Assembly: GCF_004295645.1 (NCBI RefSeq)
Contig: NZ_CP034752.1
Location: 3,286,001 to 3,350,000 of the forward strand
DNA: 64,000 nt
Direction of reading: 5' to 3'
Source: Limnobaculum zhutongyuii
GTDB lineage: Bacteria > Pseudomonadota > Gammaproteobacteria > Enterobacterales > Enterobacteriaceae
This document shows positions 7,569-17,126 of the stretch, in pieces. The position numbers were made by a program, and so were the translations under genes. Position 1 is the first letter of the stretch. The number at the start of each line of letters is the position of its first letter. The notes beneath the pieces are model-generated. The model made no database searches. It was not told the origin of the DNA and saw only the letters and a list, made by a program, of their open reading frames with translations.

Positions 7569-8990
7569 TTAATTTTTCTTTCTTGCCGCTTCATAAGCCG
7601 CCAGAGTTTGGTTCCGCGCCAGTTTGTGATCAACTATCGGACGCGGATAATCAATGGTTCGCTGCGCCTTATCTGCCCATATCCATGGCGTATGTATCGC
7701 TGTTGTCGGAACATCCGTCAATTCAGGCAGCCATTGACGGATAAACACCCCCTGTTTATCAAACCGTTCCCCCTGAGTAGTGGGATTAAAGATACGAAAA
7801 TAGGGTGCCGCATCGGTGCCGGTAGATGCTGCCCACTGCCAGCCGCCGTTATTTGCCGCCAGATCGCCATCAATAAGTTGAGACATGAAATAGCGTTCAC
7901 CTTGCCGCCAGTCGATCAACAGATCCTTTACCAAAAAACTGGCGACAATCATTCGTAATCGGTTATGCATCCAGCCGGTTTGATTCAATTGACGCATCGC
8001 CGCATCAACGATGGGATAACCGGTCTTTCCCTGCTGCCAGGCCGTCAGCGCAGCGCTATCGTTATTCCACTGCACGTTATCGGTCCAGTCGATAAAAGGA
8101 CGGTGTTTACATAAGTTTGGATGGTAAGTTATCAGATGACGGTAAAACTCACGCCAGATCAGTTCACTCAGCCAGACTGCCCCGGTTTTTCCTTCCAGTG
8201 CATCGGGGTGAGCTTTCAATAAAGCGTGCAGACACTGGCGCGGCGACAGTGCCCCCAGCGCCAGACTGGCAGAAAGTCGACTGGTGCCATCAACAGCAGG
8301 AAAGTCGCGCTGCGTGTCGTAACTCGCCACATCGTATTGGCAAAAATGCCGCAACCGGACCTGTGCACTGTTCTCATCGGCAGCAAACCAAGTGGTATCA
8401 AACGATTGCTGCGGGTAATTTAGCTCAATGGGTGCTAACTTGCCGGTCAGCGCACCGGCCGGACGCACCTTGGGTGGATTCACGCATTCCGGTAGATCTT
8501 CACCCAATCGGCGTAAAAAGGCATTTTTAAACGGTGTGAATACCTTATACATGTCATGATTGCCGGTCATCACACTACCCGGTGCCAGCATCACACTATC
8601 ATCAAAGCCCTGACAGGTAACATCAGTCAGCGCCTGCTCCACAGCAACATCACGCTGACGCTCGTTAAATTCATACTGATAGTTATAAAACAGCGATGTG
8701 ACATTATGGGTTTCACACACTTCGCGTAACACCTCTATGCTGGCGGTGAAGTCATCCACCTGCTTAACCAGAAGAGGAATTCCCCTCTCCGCCAGTGCCT
8801 GTTGTAGGGCATTAAGCTGACTTTGTAAAAATGCCGCCTGACGAGGTGCCATATCATGTTGCTGCCATTGCTTTAGCGGGGCAATAAACAGTGCCAGTAC
8901 CTCCGTGTCGTCGGAACGACAGGCGGCAGCCAAAGCCAGATTATCATGCACACGCAAATCTGCGCGAAACCACATCAAATGAGAAGCCAT
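7569..8990 (-). CDS. phrB: Deoxyribodipyrimidine photolyase
   Basis: 473 residues, the usual length for a class I CPD photolyase. It repairs UV-induced cyclobutane pyrimidine dimers using reduced FAD with an antenna cofactor. The N-terminal Rossmann domain starts LMWFRADLRVHDNLAL. The C-terminal FAD domain has WLSELIWREFYRHL and the long signature around MHNRLRM...DGDLAANNGGWQW...FNPTTQGERFD. It follows ybgA on the same strand with a 12-nt gap, the same ybgA-phrB order as in E. coli. Confidence 0.97.
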   Translation of the reverse strand: MASHLMWFRADLRVHDNLALAAACRSDDTEVLALFIAPLKQWQQHDMAPRQAAFLQSQLNALQQALAERGIPLLVKQVDDFTASIEVLREVCETHNVTSLFYNYQYEFNERQRDVAVEQALTDVTCQGFDDSVMLAPGSVMTGNHDMYKVFTPFKNAFLRRLGEDLPECVNPPKVRPAGALTGKLAPIELNYPQQSFDTTWFAADENSAQVRLRHFCQYDVASYDTQRDFPAVDGTSRLSASLALGALSPRQCLHALLKAHPDALEGKTGAVWLSELIWREFYRHLITYHPNLCKHRPFIDWTDNVQWNNDSAALTAWQQGKTGYPIVDAAMRQLNQTGWMHNRLRMIVASFLVKDLLIDWRQGERYFMSQLIDGDLAANNGGWQWAASTGTDAAPYFRIFNPTTQGERFDKQGVFIRQWLPELTDVPTTAIHTPWIWADKAQRTIDYPRPIVDHKLARNQTLAAYEAARKKN

Positions 8991-9002
8991 ATTTATCCAG
9001 AA

Positions 9003-9959
9003 TTAATGTCCGTAACGTAAGCGCAATGCTTCCGGCCAGGGATCAAAGTAGCGCTGTCCTGCCAGATAAGCATCCGGAAATTCAGACATATAGTGTTTGA
9101 GTAAGGTCACCGGTGCAAGTAACGGTTGAGTCCCCTGACGATAGCGTTCAATCAACATGGTCAGTTCATGGCGCTGGCGTGGGTTAAGATGAGGTCGAAA
9201 ATAGCCCTGAACATGCATCAGAACGTTAGTGTGATTGCGCCGGGTGGCCTGATGTGAAAGAAGGTTCATCAACCGCAGGCGGTATTCTGCAAAATAATCC
9301 TCCAGCTGTGGCCACTCATGCATTGCCGCCACAAAACGACCCAGCTCCCGATAATCGGGTTGAGAATGTGCCAGTAACAGCAACTTGTAACGGCTGTGAT
9401 ACGCCATGAGCGCACCGCGAGTCAGCCCCTGCTGATGGAGCTGGTTCAGTTCATGCAGGGCATAAATACGCTCCACAAAATTTTCCCGAATGTGCGGATC
9501 CTGTAGTCGACCATCCTCTTCCACCGGTAGCCACGGCATGGCTTTCATCAGTATATCGGTATAGATGCCACGACCTGCCTTGCGGTTATTGTTTTCATCC
9601 GGTTCATAAACCCGCACGCGCTCCATACCGCAGCTTGGCGATTTGGCGCAAACGATGTAGCCACACAGATGGGAGAGTTGAGCCACGCGCTGCTGTGAAA
9701 ATTCACGCATAGCAATGGTTAAGTCTCCTTGCCGCTTATCGCTGTAGCGCAGAGTTATCTCGCCATTATCTTGTTTAACCAGTCGCAACGCCGGACGCGG
9801 TACTGACAGGCCGATGGCCATTTCCGGGCAAACCGGCTCAAACTGAACCCAGGGACTCAGCTCCTCTACCGCAAACGCAAGTCGCTTATGTCCGCCGTCG
9901 AAACGAACATTTTCCCCTAACAGACAGGCGCTGATACCAACAGGGATTTTCTCACTCAT
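9003..9959 (-). CDS. ybgA: YbgA family protein (DUF523-DUF1722 fusion)
   Basis: 318 residues in two domains. Residues about 1-155 are DUF523 (GISACLLGENVRFDGGHK; CAKSPSCGMERV with paired Cys). Residues about 185-305 are DUF1722. E. coli YbgA has only the second domain, whereas many gamma-proteobacteria carry this longer fusion. The gene sits 12 nt upstream of phrB and they are probably co-transcribed, which suggests a link to DNA repair or stress, though biochemical function is not settled. A good AAGGAGC ribosome-binding site precedes the ATG. Confidence 0.93.
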   Translation of the reverse strand: MSEKIPVGISACLLGENVRFDGGHKRLAFAVEELSPWVQFEPVCPEMAIGLSVPRPALRLVKQDNGEITLRYSDKRQGDLTIAMREFSQQRVAQLSHLCGYIVCAKSPSCGMERVRVYEPDENNNRKAGRGIYTDILMKAMPWLPVEEDGRLQDPHIRENFVERIYALHELNQLHQQGLTRGALMAYHSRYKLLLLAHSQPDYRELGRFVAAMHEWPQLEDYFAEYRLRLMNLLSHQATRRNHTNVLMHVQGYFRPHLNPRQRHELTMLIERYRQGTQPLLAPVTLLKHYMSEFPDAYLAGQRYFDPWPEALRLRYGH

Positions 9960-9995
9960 AGCAGCTCCTTAATGATTATTACATTAAGGGTAGCT

Positions 9996-10036
9996 AAAAA
10001 AGTGAAACCCCGCAGGGAGTTAACACCTGCGGGGTT
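9996..10036 (-). terminator. Intrinsic terminator of the aldehyde dehydrogenase gene
   Basis: ACCCCGCAG (10007-10015) pairs with CTGCGGGGT (10027-10035); on the minus strand it is followed by TTCACTTTTTT. The flank AAAAAAGTGAAACCCCGCAG is almost identical to the hairpin-2 flank of the three repeated modules (AAAAAAGCGAAACCCCGCAG). Confidence 0.88.
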
Positions 10037-10092
10037 CGGGTTATACTGTGATTAACGCTATTTGATAGCCTTTAACTTAAAACAAATCTCGA

Positions 10093-11508
10093 TTAACCGA
10101 CCATCAGCGTTTTGGGTTCAAGGTATGTCTGTATCCCCCACTTACCCATTTCGCGCCCCAGTCCGGACTGCTTAAATCCGCCAAATGGGGCTTTCGGTTC
10201 ATGGGCCAGAGTATTAACCAGCACCCGCCCCGCATCAATATGCCTTGCTACCTCGACACCCCGGGCACGATCGCCGCTGAGCACCAGGGCACTGAGGCCA
10301 TAAGCGGTGTCGTTTGCAATAGCAATCGCGTCGGCCTCGTTTTCATAAGGAATAACCATCAGAACCGGCCCAAAAATCTCTTCTTGTGCAATACGCATCT
10401 GATTGTTACCCAGGAAAATTGTCGGTTTTACATACCAGCCTTGGGTGTACCCTTCCGGACGACCTTCGCCACCAGCCAGCAGTATTGCCCCTTCTGACAA
10501 CCCCAAACGGATATAATCCTGTACACGTTTCCACTGCCTGTTACTGACCATTGGGCCTATTTCTGTATCCGGATCGCGGGGATTTCCCGACTGTATTTTA
10601 TTTACCGCGACGGTAATCATTTGACGGAACTCTTCCAGCCGACTGTGCGGAACTAAAATCCGTGTTCCTGCAATACAAGCCTGCCCGCTATTGATAAAGC
10701 CTGCCTGCAATGCCAATGGTATCGCCTGCGTCAGGTCTGCATCCTCCAGTATCAGCGTTGGAGATTTCCCGCCCAATTCCAGAGTAATACGCTTCAGTGA
10801 TTGTGCCCCACGCTCAACAATATGTTTACCTACTGCGGTAGAACCGGTAAATGAAATCTTAGCAATATCAGGATGATGATTAATAACATCACCAACCACC
10901 TCTCCGCGTCCGGTAATAATATTGAATACGCCGGCAGGAACTTGTGCCTCATGCAGCGCTTCCATTACGATTTGTGTCTGAATCGCACTCATTTCGCTGG
11001 GCTTGATGACGGCGGTGCAACCTGCGGCCATCGCCGTTGCTAACTTATTACAGATAAAGCCCGCATCACTGTTCCACGGTGTAATCAATCCGGCAACGCC
11101 GACGGGCGTCATAATGATCTGAGCCTCTCCTGCCTGTTCTATAAACTCAAAATTCTCCAGCGCCTCAATGGCCTGCGCGATGACATCTGCCGGATATTTA
11201 GCCATCCAGCGAGATCGGGATTGTGGAGCGCCATATTCTGTAATAATCGCCTCAAGTAGCTCCTCTTCTCTGGCCGCAACCGAAGAGTACATCCGCTGCA
11301 ACACAGTGATACGTTCTGCCTTTGAGGTTTTAGACCACTTGCCAAACGCGGCTTTAGCAGCAGAAATGGCTCGCTGTGCATCAACATCGTTAGCCAAACG
11401 TACTTTACCAATGACCTCCTCCGTTGCCGGATTGTACAGTTCAAAATACTCATCACCGTCCGGCGTCACGAATTCACCATTGATATAAATCTTGTCGAGA
11501 TAATGCAT
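10093..11508 (-). CDS. NAD(P)-dependent aldehyde dehydrogenase family protein
   Basis: 471 residues from the ATG at 11508, which has GGAGG five nt upstream; an in-frame TTG at 11520 is less likely. It oxidises aldehydes to acids with NAD(P)+. The Rossmann motif FTGSTAVGK, catalytic Glu in TLELGGKSP and catalytic Cys in NSGQACIAGTR are all intact. The C-terminal motif APFGGFKQSGLGREMG is typical. Divergent from a LysR gene 42 nt away that probably regulates it. The substrate is not evident; similarity is to broad-range aldehyde dehydrogenases. Confidence 0.93.
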   Translation of the reverse strand: MHYLDKIYINGEFVTPDGDEYFELYNPATEEVIGKVRLANDVDAQRAISAAKAAFGKWSKTSKAERITVLQRMYSSVAAREEELLEAIITEYGAPQSRSRWMAKYPADVIAQAIEALENFEFIEQAGEAQIIMTPVGVAGLITPWNSDAGFICNKLATAMAAGCTAVIKPSEMSAIQTQIVMEALHEAQVPAGVFNIITGRGEVVGDVINHHPDIAKISFTGSTAVGKHIVERGAQSLKRITLELGGKSPTLILEDADLTQAIPLALQAGFINSGQACIAGTRILVPHSRLEEFRQMITVAVNKIQSGNPRDPDTEIGPMVSNRQWKRVQDYIRLGLSEGAILLAGGEGRPEGYTQGWYVKPTIFLGNNQMRIAQEEIFGPVLMVIPYENEADAIAIANDTAYGLSALVLSGDRARGVEVARHIDAGRVLVNTLAHEPKAPFGGFKQSGLGREMGKWGIQTYLEPKTLMVG

Positions 11509-11550
11509 AGCAGCCTCCAAAAACTAATGATGTTCAAATTATAGGAAAGC

Positions 11551-12510
11551 ATGACTAAAAGGATAAGCGGGTCTATTCTGGATGGACTGTACCGAAAATC
11601 AGGACAATTCATTATGCATCGTACTGGCCTTACTGAACTGGAAGTGGTTTTGGCTGTAGCACATAAACAGAGCTTCCGTGCAGCAGCCAGAGAGTTAGGA
11701 ATGTCAGCAACTGCCGTCAGTAATGCCGTAGCCGGGCTGGAAAACCGCCTGAAAGTACGTTTATTTAACCGCTCAACTCGCAGTGTGGCATTAACGGATG
11801 AAGGGCGGCGTTATGTCGAACGAATTGCCCCAGCATTAGCGGAGATCCAGCGGGCATCAGAGGAAATAGCAAGTGAACCGGGTGTACCGAGAGGAACCCT
11901 ACGGATTAATGCCCCTAACGAATGCGCTACGTTATTATTTGAACCTCTGATCCGGGAATATATACAACGCTACCCCCAGATGCGTCTGGAAATGACCAGT
12001 GAACCACGCATGGTCGACATCGTGGCGGAGGGATTTGATGCCGGTATCCGCCTTGCGGAATCCGTTCCGCTGGATATGATCGCCGTTCCCCTGACCAGTC
12101 AGGCCAGAATGTTAATTGTCGCTACCCCTGACTACCTTGCCCGACATGGAAAACCACAATCGCCGGACGATTTACGACATCACCACCTCATCGGTATGCG
12201 CATGTCTCATGGTGGTATTTACCATTGGGAGCTTCAGCAAAATCAGCAAAAATTTTCAGTCACTGTTCCCCCCAGAATAATCCTGAATGAAATGCGAGCC
12301 ATTCATTTGGCGGCCCTGAGTGGCATTGGACTTGCCTTTATTTCTGACTGGTTCATCAATAAAGATCTGGCCACCGGCACGCTGGTTAGTGTGATGGATG
12401 AATGGTGCCCTTATTTTGGCGGATTACAACTTTACTACCTCGGTCGGCGTCTTGTTCCTGCGGGGCTAAGAGCATTTATCGATTTGGCAAAAGAAATTCA
12501 GCGGCGGTAA
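11551..12510 (+). CDS. LysR-type transcriptional regulator
   Basis: Up to 319 residues. The N-terminal winged helix-turn-helix (LTELEVVLAVAHKQSFRAAA, then TRSVALTDEGRRYVE) and the substrate-binding half are complete. An ATG at 11614 (MHRTGLTELE) would give a more typical 298-residue LysR protein; both starts have a possible ribosome-binding site. Divergently transcribed from the aldehyde dehydrogenase, so it likely controls that gene from the shared 42-nt intergenic space. Effector unknown. Confidence 0.92.
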   Translation: MTKRISGSILDGLYRKSGQFIMHRTGLTELEVVLAVAHKQSFRAAARELGMSATAVSNAVAGLENRLKVRLFNRSTRSVALTDEGRRYVERIAPALAEIQRASEEIASEPGVPRGTLRINAPNECATLLFEPLIREYIQRYPQMRLEMTSEPRMVDIVAEGFDAGIRLAESVPLDMIAVPLTSQARMLIVATPDYLARHGKPQSPDDLRHHHLIGMRMSHGGIYHWELQQNQQKFSVTVPPRIILNEMRAIHLAALSGIGLAFISDWFINKDLATGTLVSVMDEWCPYFGGLQLYYLGRRLVPAGLRAFIDLAKEIQRR

Positions 12511-12560
12511 AACCATTAAGCTTATGATGACTCCGCATCGTGATAGTACCTTGATAAAAA

Positions 12561-12587
12561 AACACCACGCCGGTTAAGCGTGGTGTT
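12561..12587. terminator. Bidirectional terminator between LysR gene and second autotransporter
   Basis: AACACCACGC (12561-12570) pairs with GCGTGGTGTT (12578-12587). A run of A precedes it and T follows, so it can serve both convergent genes. Confidence 0.9.
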
Positions 12588-12638
12588 TGATTGAAAAGTA
12601 TATTCGATGAATTGATATATTGTTAAAACAACCAACCA

Positions 12639-15600
12639 CTAAAAACTATACTTAATCCCAATGGTTGCCTGAGTATCACTATAGCCTTTATCACCAATCT
12701 GCTGAGCAACGTTGCCCCACAGATTCAGGTTTTTGTTTAAGTGCCCTTCAACACCCACCTTCAACTCACCGATATTGCGGGTACCGGCCTGATAGTCAGA
12801 GGTATCGTTCATGGTGACGCCAAAGTTTTTACTGTTGTACAGCCAGTTAGCTTCCACAAACGGCTGGAATACCCGACCGGTGTTATCGTCCAGTGCGCTG
12901 TGCCCCTGAGCATAAGCCCGTAAGCCTAAGCGGGTGGATAAGTTATCGCCATTGCCGGTGACTTTGGTGCCGTTGGTTTCATAATGCTTATCCGCATACA
13001 CCCCCATCCAGGTCAGCTGCGCTTTAGGCTGTAACCAGTAGCTGGCACGCTCAGCTTCACCCAGTTTAAAGCTGTAACCGGTTTCCACCGAGGCTAACCA
13101 GCCTTTTGAGTCATACTTCTCTTCCGCCAGACCATCGCCCTTCACGCTGTTATCAAACCAGGCGTACTGAACCCAGCTATCAACATACAGTCCGGACTTA
13201 TCAGCCTGATTGGCGTACCAAGTACCGTATAAACCCAGCGCATAACCATCTACCCGACTTTTTGCCCGGTAAGCGGTGTATTTGGCATCCGTATTACCAC
13301 TGGCATAGCCGTAACCTGCCATAACACCTAAATGCAGACGGTCGAGACCATCGCTGCTCCATTGAGCAATATCACCACCGATTTGCACCACATAGCGGTT
13401 GGTTTGGGTTTTGCTTTGGCTCGACTGAGTTTTGCTACGGTTATGCCCTCCTTCCTGACGCAGCCACAGGCTGGTGACTTTGTTTTCACCGGTTAAGACG
13501 TCGGTATACTGCGTTTCACCTAAACGATCGTGCAGGCGAGTGGTAAACATGGCGTTTGCTGCTGCCAGGTTGGCAATATAGGCACCGGTTTCAGGGCGAA
13601 TCACTCTGATGTTCTCACCGCCCTCTTCAGGTTCCGGAGTCGGTGTTGGCTCAGGCGTCGGCTCTGGGGTTGGTTCAGGCTCAGGTGTGGGTTCCGGGGT
13701 CGGATCGGGTGGCTGTGGTGAAAGGGTATTGGTCAAATACCAGTTCTTACCCAATTTAGCCACATGATATTCATGGGCGCCTGCCACTACCCGGTGGCCA
13801 GACGCTAACTGAAAGACGCCGTCTGACTCACCGGCAACGTTAATCACTTCAATACCATTGATTGTATATGCACCGCTGCCGTTGTAGTTATTAACGTACA
13901 GATCGGTAACGCCAGAGGTGTTACCCTCTACCATCATTTTATCAGTTTCAGAATCATCACCGCCTAGCGCAGTGTTAATAGTCAGGGAACCGCCACCAAT
14001 ATAATCGCCCTCAACCTTTAGGGTTTTAAACGAACCGTTATTATCCGGAGACAAGATATTGACGCGCCCTTGCTGCGCTAAAGAAAGACTGGTTACGCTG
14101 GAGTTTCCGGTCATGTTCCAGACCGCCTGATTAGAAATATCCAGATTAACAGTACCGCTATTGTCCCAGGTATAGCTGGATGCTGTCAGATATGAGTGTT
14201 GATTATTTAACGTCATCTGAAGCACACCATTATCATAAGCGCCAATATCACCCACGACCCGAACCGTACCAGTCCCGGTGCTATTTACGTCAATCTGGCT
14301 TCCCACCCCCTGATCATCCACGCCACTGGAATAAAGTGACCAGTAGATGTCACTATTATCATTGATAAACAGACCTTTTTTTACATCGACTTTACCGCCA
14401 GCGTCCGCCTCTATTCCGGAGATAAAGTCAGCCTGCGTATCGGCCAGTGAAATAGACAAATCGTCATTAAATACCGCCTTAGTCGGCCGACCATACACAC
14501 CACCATGGAGATACATTCCCCTCGCAGTATCTATGCCATTCTTCACTGAAATACTGGTTTTGCCATTAAATTGCGCCTGACTCTCTGATATATATAACGC
14601 CGTATTATAATAACCACCGTTACTGGTTATGGAGAAATCTGTATTAGCCTTAAACTCGGTATCTTTAATCAGAGAAACGGTTCGCAACCAGTAGGGTTGG
14701 GGTTCTAGTGGCGCTAAATCTCCAACTATTTCAGGAATGAGTCCTTGGGGCGTAAGGTTTTCGCCATAAACCGTCACGCCACGATGACTGTTAAAGGTGA
14801 CATCCGTTCCCACCAGACTCAGTGCCTGACCATTACTATTCAGTCGATAAGTATCATCCTCGCCACCCCGGGCGATTGATTCAATTAGCGTATGCCCCGT
14901 AAACTCGAGCGTATTTCGAATACCATCATAAATGCCTAACGCATAGGCATGGTTTCCAACATGGATCCCACCCCGGCTTCTAAAAATAAGGGTATCGGCT
15001 TCAAATTTCGCCGAATTAATCGCATCATAAGAGGCGTAGTTTCCCATCCGTAATGCATAGCCATCAGACTCAATTAAAATTTGTTCGGCATTAATATCGA
15101 CATTGCTTCCGCCGTATACTCTCAACCCTATCTGGTTCTCAAGCATGCCACTCTCAGGATTACCATCAATTCTGACAGTAAAGTTTTTCCCGTTAAGGTT
15201 AAACTCACTCTTATTAATATTTAAGCCCGTCCGACGTCCACCTGTTCCAAGATTACTATCCATGCTGACAGTAAAATCTTCGCCATTAAACGTAAAGTCA
15301 CTATCATAAGCACTGATACCCGTTCGGCTCTCACTGCTATAAGGATTAGGCGTAGGGTTACCATTAATACTGACGGTAAGATTTTTTCCATTAAAATTGA
15401 ATGCGCTATCATTAATATTGATACCCGTGCGGGTCTCACTGTTATAAAGATTAGGAGCAGGGACACCATCAATATTGACGGTAAGATTTTCCCCATCAAA
15501 ATTGAATGCACTATCATTAAGATAGATACCAGTCCGATTGGTAGACTTGCCAGATACCGGTACATAAACGGTCAAATTGATTTTATTATCACCGTCGCTT

Positions 15601-16052
15601 TTAAAATCGAATATCCCACCGGCACGACCATACATTCCATAACTACTAAATGAGTTAGTACTGGTCGCATGATTACTGACAACAACGTTACCGCCAGTAA
15701 ACGTCATTGTTCCGCTTAAATTGCCTCTTTTATAAGCGTGCAGTGCTGAATAATAGTCTGCCGAATTATAGTTATAACCTTTTATCGTTAAGGTGTTACC
15801 CTCGCTGATATCGATATTCACTGCCCCATTAAGCGTACTGATAACCGATCTTTGATTATTATAAGTTCCGGTATATCCACTGGCATCGAGCGTCACATCA
15901 CCATGACTAACGGTGTGATTACCAGAATCAATTTGATTAATCCAGGTAGTATAAGTTTCATCAGTCAATTCTCTTGCTTCAGCCATTAAGGGAACACCCA
16001 AAAGGCTACTCCCTAATACTACCGGCATCACTTTTTTCCATGGTTTTTTCAT
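12639..16052 (-). CDS. Autotransporter, beta-helix passenger with repeat expansion (second of three)
   Basis: About 1137 residues from the ATG at 16052 (MKKPWKKVMPVVLGSSLLG), which has GGAG upstream; an ATG 18 nt earlier has none. The signal peptide is followed by a polar beta-helix passenger, a Pro/Glu linker (TPEPTPEPEPTPEPTPEP) and an autotransporter barrel ending in KYSF. The C-terminal half is nearly identical to the neighbour at 17127, while the passenger N-terminal part carries a four-fold repeat the neighbour lacks. It follows the InsA-like gene at 16248 on the same strand. Probable surface adhesin. Confidence 0.92.
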   Translation of the reverse strand: MKKPWKKVMPVVLGSSLLGVPLMAEARELTDETYTTWINQIDSGNHTVSHGDVTLDASGYTGTYNNQRSVISTLNGAVNIDISEGNTLTIKGYNYNSADYYSALHAYKRGNLSGTMTFTGGNVVVSNHATSTNSFSSYGMYGRAGGIFDFKSDGDNKINLTVYVPVSGKSTNRTGIYLNDSAFNFDGENLTVNIDGVPAPNLYNSETRTGININDSAFNFNGKNLTVSINGNPTPNPYSSESRTGISAYDSDFTFNGEDFTVSMDSNLGTGGRRTGLNINKSEFNLNGKNFTVRIDGNPESGMLENQIGLRVYGGSNVDINAEQILIESDGYALRMGNYASYDAINSAKFEADTLIFRSRGGIHVGNHAYALGIYDGIRNTLEFTGHTLIESIARGGEDDTYRLNSNGQALSLVGTDVTFNSHRGVTVYGENLTPQGLIPEIVGDLAPLEPQPYWLRTVSLIKDTEFKANTDFSITSNGGYYNTALYISESQAQFNGKTSISVKNGIDTARGMYLHGGVYGRPTKAVFNDDLSISLADTQADFISGIEADAGGKVDVKKGLFINDNSDIYWSLYSSGVDDQGVGSQIDVNSTGTGTVRVVGDIGAYDNGVLQMTLNNQHSYLTASSYTWDNSGTVNLDISNQAVWNMTGNSSVTSLSLAQQGRVNILSPDNNGSFKTLKVEGDYIGGGSLTINTALGGDDSETDKMMVEGNTSGVTDLYVNNYNGSGAYTINGIEVINVAGESDGVFQLASGHRVVAGAHEYHVAKLGKNWYLTNTLSPQPPDPTPEPTPEPEPTPEPTPEPTPTPEPEEGGENIRVIRPETGAYIANLAAANAMFTTRLHDRLGETQYTDVLTGENKVTSLWLRQEGGHNRSKTQSSQSKTQTNRYVVQIGGDIAQWSSDGLDRLHLGVMAGYGYASGNTDAKYTAYRAKSRVDGYALGLYGTWYANQADKSGLYVDSWVQYAWFDNSVKGDGLAEEKYDSKGWLASVETGYSFKLGEAERASYWLQPKAQLTWMGVYADKHYETNGTKVTGNGDNLSTRLGLRAYAQGHSALDDNTGRVFQPFVEANWLYNSKNFGVTMNDTSDYQAGTRNIGELKVGVEGHLNKNLNLWGNVAQQIGDKGYSDTQATIGIKYSF
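15160..15545 (-). repeat. Four tandem ~105-117-nt repeats inside the second autotransporter
   Basis: The encoded units begin RTGI/RTGL and contain DSAFNFDGENLTVNIDG, DSAFNFNGKNLTVSING, DSDFTFNGEDFTVSMDS and KSEFNLNGKNFTVRIDG. The paralogue at 17127 has a single such unit (HSGLDFDGGNFIVKVDG), so the array expanded here. Confidence 0.85.
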
Positions 16053-16247
16053 TATGTTATAACTCTCCATTTTGATATTTTCGCCATCCTTAATCTCTGT
16101 ATGGCATTCCCCAACAGGAACGAAAAATATACTTTTTATTTAATTGCTCGTTACTACCACTAGTTAAAAATGGGGAATAGCTAACCATGCAAATGATAAA
16201 ATTGGTTTTATATTTATTTTTCCGAATATAATTAAGTCTGATTAAAT

Positions 16248-16475
16248 TTAGCTAGTACTAACCTCCTGAGTAATAAACTCATTACTCAAACTCCTTTGGG
16301 CTTCTTTTACTACGACTTCATCAGCTTTTTTATAAGCCTGATAAATATAGTTTTCCTGAAATGTCTTCTGGCAATGACCACACAAATAGCGCTGATAGCC
16401 TGAAGGTGCCGTACCGTGCTTTTTAATCGCATTTGAGTGGGAGCAATATCGACAATAAATCCTTCTTTTGAACAT
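16248..16475 (-). CDS. InsA-like zinc-ribbon protein, short form, upstream of the second autotransporter
   Basis: 75 residues. The N-terminal two-thirds match the zinc ribbon of IS1 InsA: YCRYCSHSNAIKKHG then QRYLCGHCQKTFQ, giving two CxxC pairs. The C-terminal helix-turn-helix of InsA is missing or degenerate. No InsB-like reading frame and no IS1 terminal inverted repeats are present, so it is not an insertion sequence. It lies 195 nt upstream of the autotransporter on the same strand; a near copy (20481) holds the same position before the next autotransporter. A DNA-binding regulatory role is inferred from this. Confidence 0.8.
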   Translation of the reverse strand: MFKRRIYCRYCSHSNAIKKHGTAPSGYQRYLCGHCQKTFQENYIYQAYKKADEVVVKEAQRSLSNEFITQEVSTS

Positions 16476-17070
16476 CGTGTTTCTCCATTATTCTGCCTAT
16501 ATAAAACCCCATAAAAATCAGTGAGCGATTAATAAAAACACGCCTTAACTTTCTAAAGACGATAAAACCGGCGCTTAACCAATTAATAGAGTTCACGCGG
16601 CTCTTATGAGCATCATATGTACTAAAACACATTTAAACACGATCTATAATCTCGATCAAATACTCAAACACAGATTATTATAAACATTTAAGCTTAACCA
16701 CCAGATTAACAGATCGAGCAATTCGCGATGAACCAACACTTTCACCACCAATAGGCTAAAAATGTAGTTAATGACACTTTTTAATCAAAAAAATAAATAT
16801 TTAAATAAAAACACATGTGTTGCAGATATTTATCATTAAATGATTCACATCAAATAAAACAAATATATTAATCACAGATCATTTCATGGGCATAAATATC
16901 GTTTAATTAAGGTATTCATTGAAAAAAATTAAATTTCTCTATTGCTATTTTTCCGATAGCATAATTAGTGCAGGTTCGGTTGGTATCCATAGTCAATGTG
17001 CTCCTCTTGCTGGCTAAGCTAACTTATTGCAATTTATCGATTGAATAATGAGTTTGAAGATAGAACGACA
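16476..17070. promoter_or_regulatory. AT-rich region upstream of the 16248 InsA-like gene
   Basis: No supportable gene. At 16640-16657 it carries CGATC-N8-CGATC; the same 25-nt neighbourhood recurs at 20811-20833 upstream of the second InsA-like gene (CGATC-N8-CAATC). This makes it a candidate operator or promoter element. Confidence 0.4.
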
Positions 17071-17104
17071 AAAAAAAAGCAGAACTTAAGTTCTGCTTTT
17101 TTAT
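17071..17104. terminator. Terminator after the third autotransporter
   Basis: AGCAGAAC (17078-17085) pairs with GTTCTGCT (17090-17097), flanked by eight A on one side and a T run on the other; it can work in both directions. Confidence 0.88.
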
Positions 17105-17126
17105 CAGAGAATAAAATCATAAGAGA

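Noticed and set aside
13620..13720. Short-period repeats in the autotransporter linkers as a possible CRISPR or satellite
   Set aside because: They encode Pro-Thr/Glu linkers in frame within the autotransporters; there are no spacers of constant length and no cas genes.
16248..16475. Calling the InsA-like genes IS1 insertion sequences
   Set aside because: No InsB frame, no terminal inverted repeats and no target duplications are visible around any of the five; one is embedded in an operon with tight spacing.
16423..16632. 69-codon minus-strand frame overlapping the start of the InsA-like gene
   Set aside because: It overlaps a better supported gene in another frame and has no ribosome-binding site or recognisable features.
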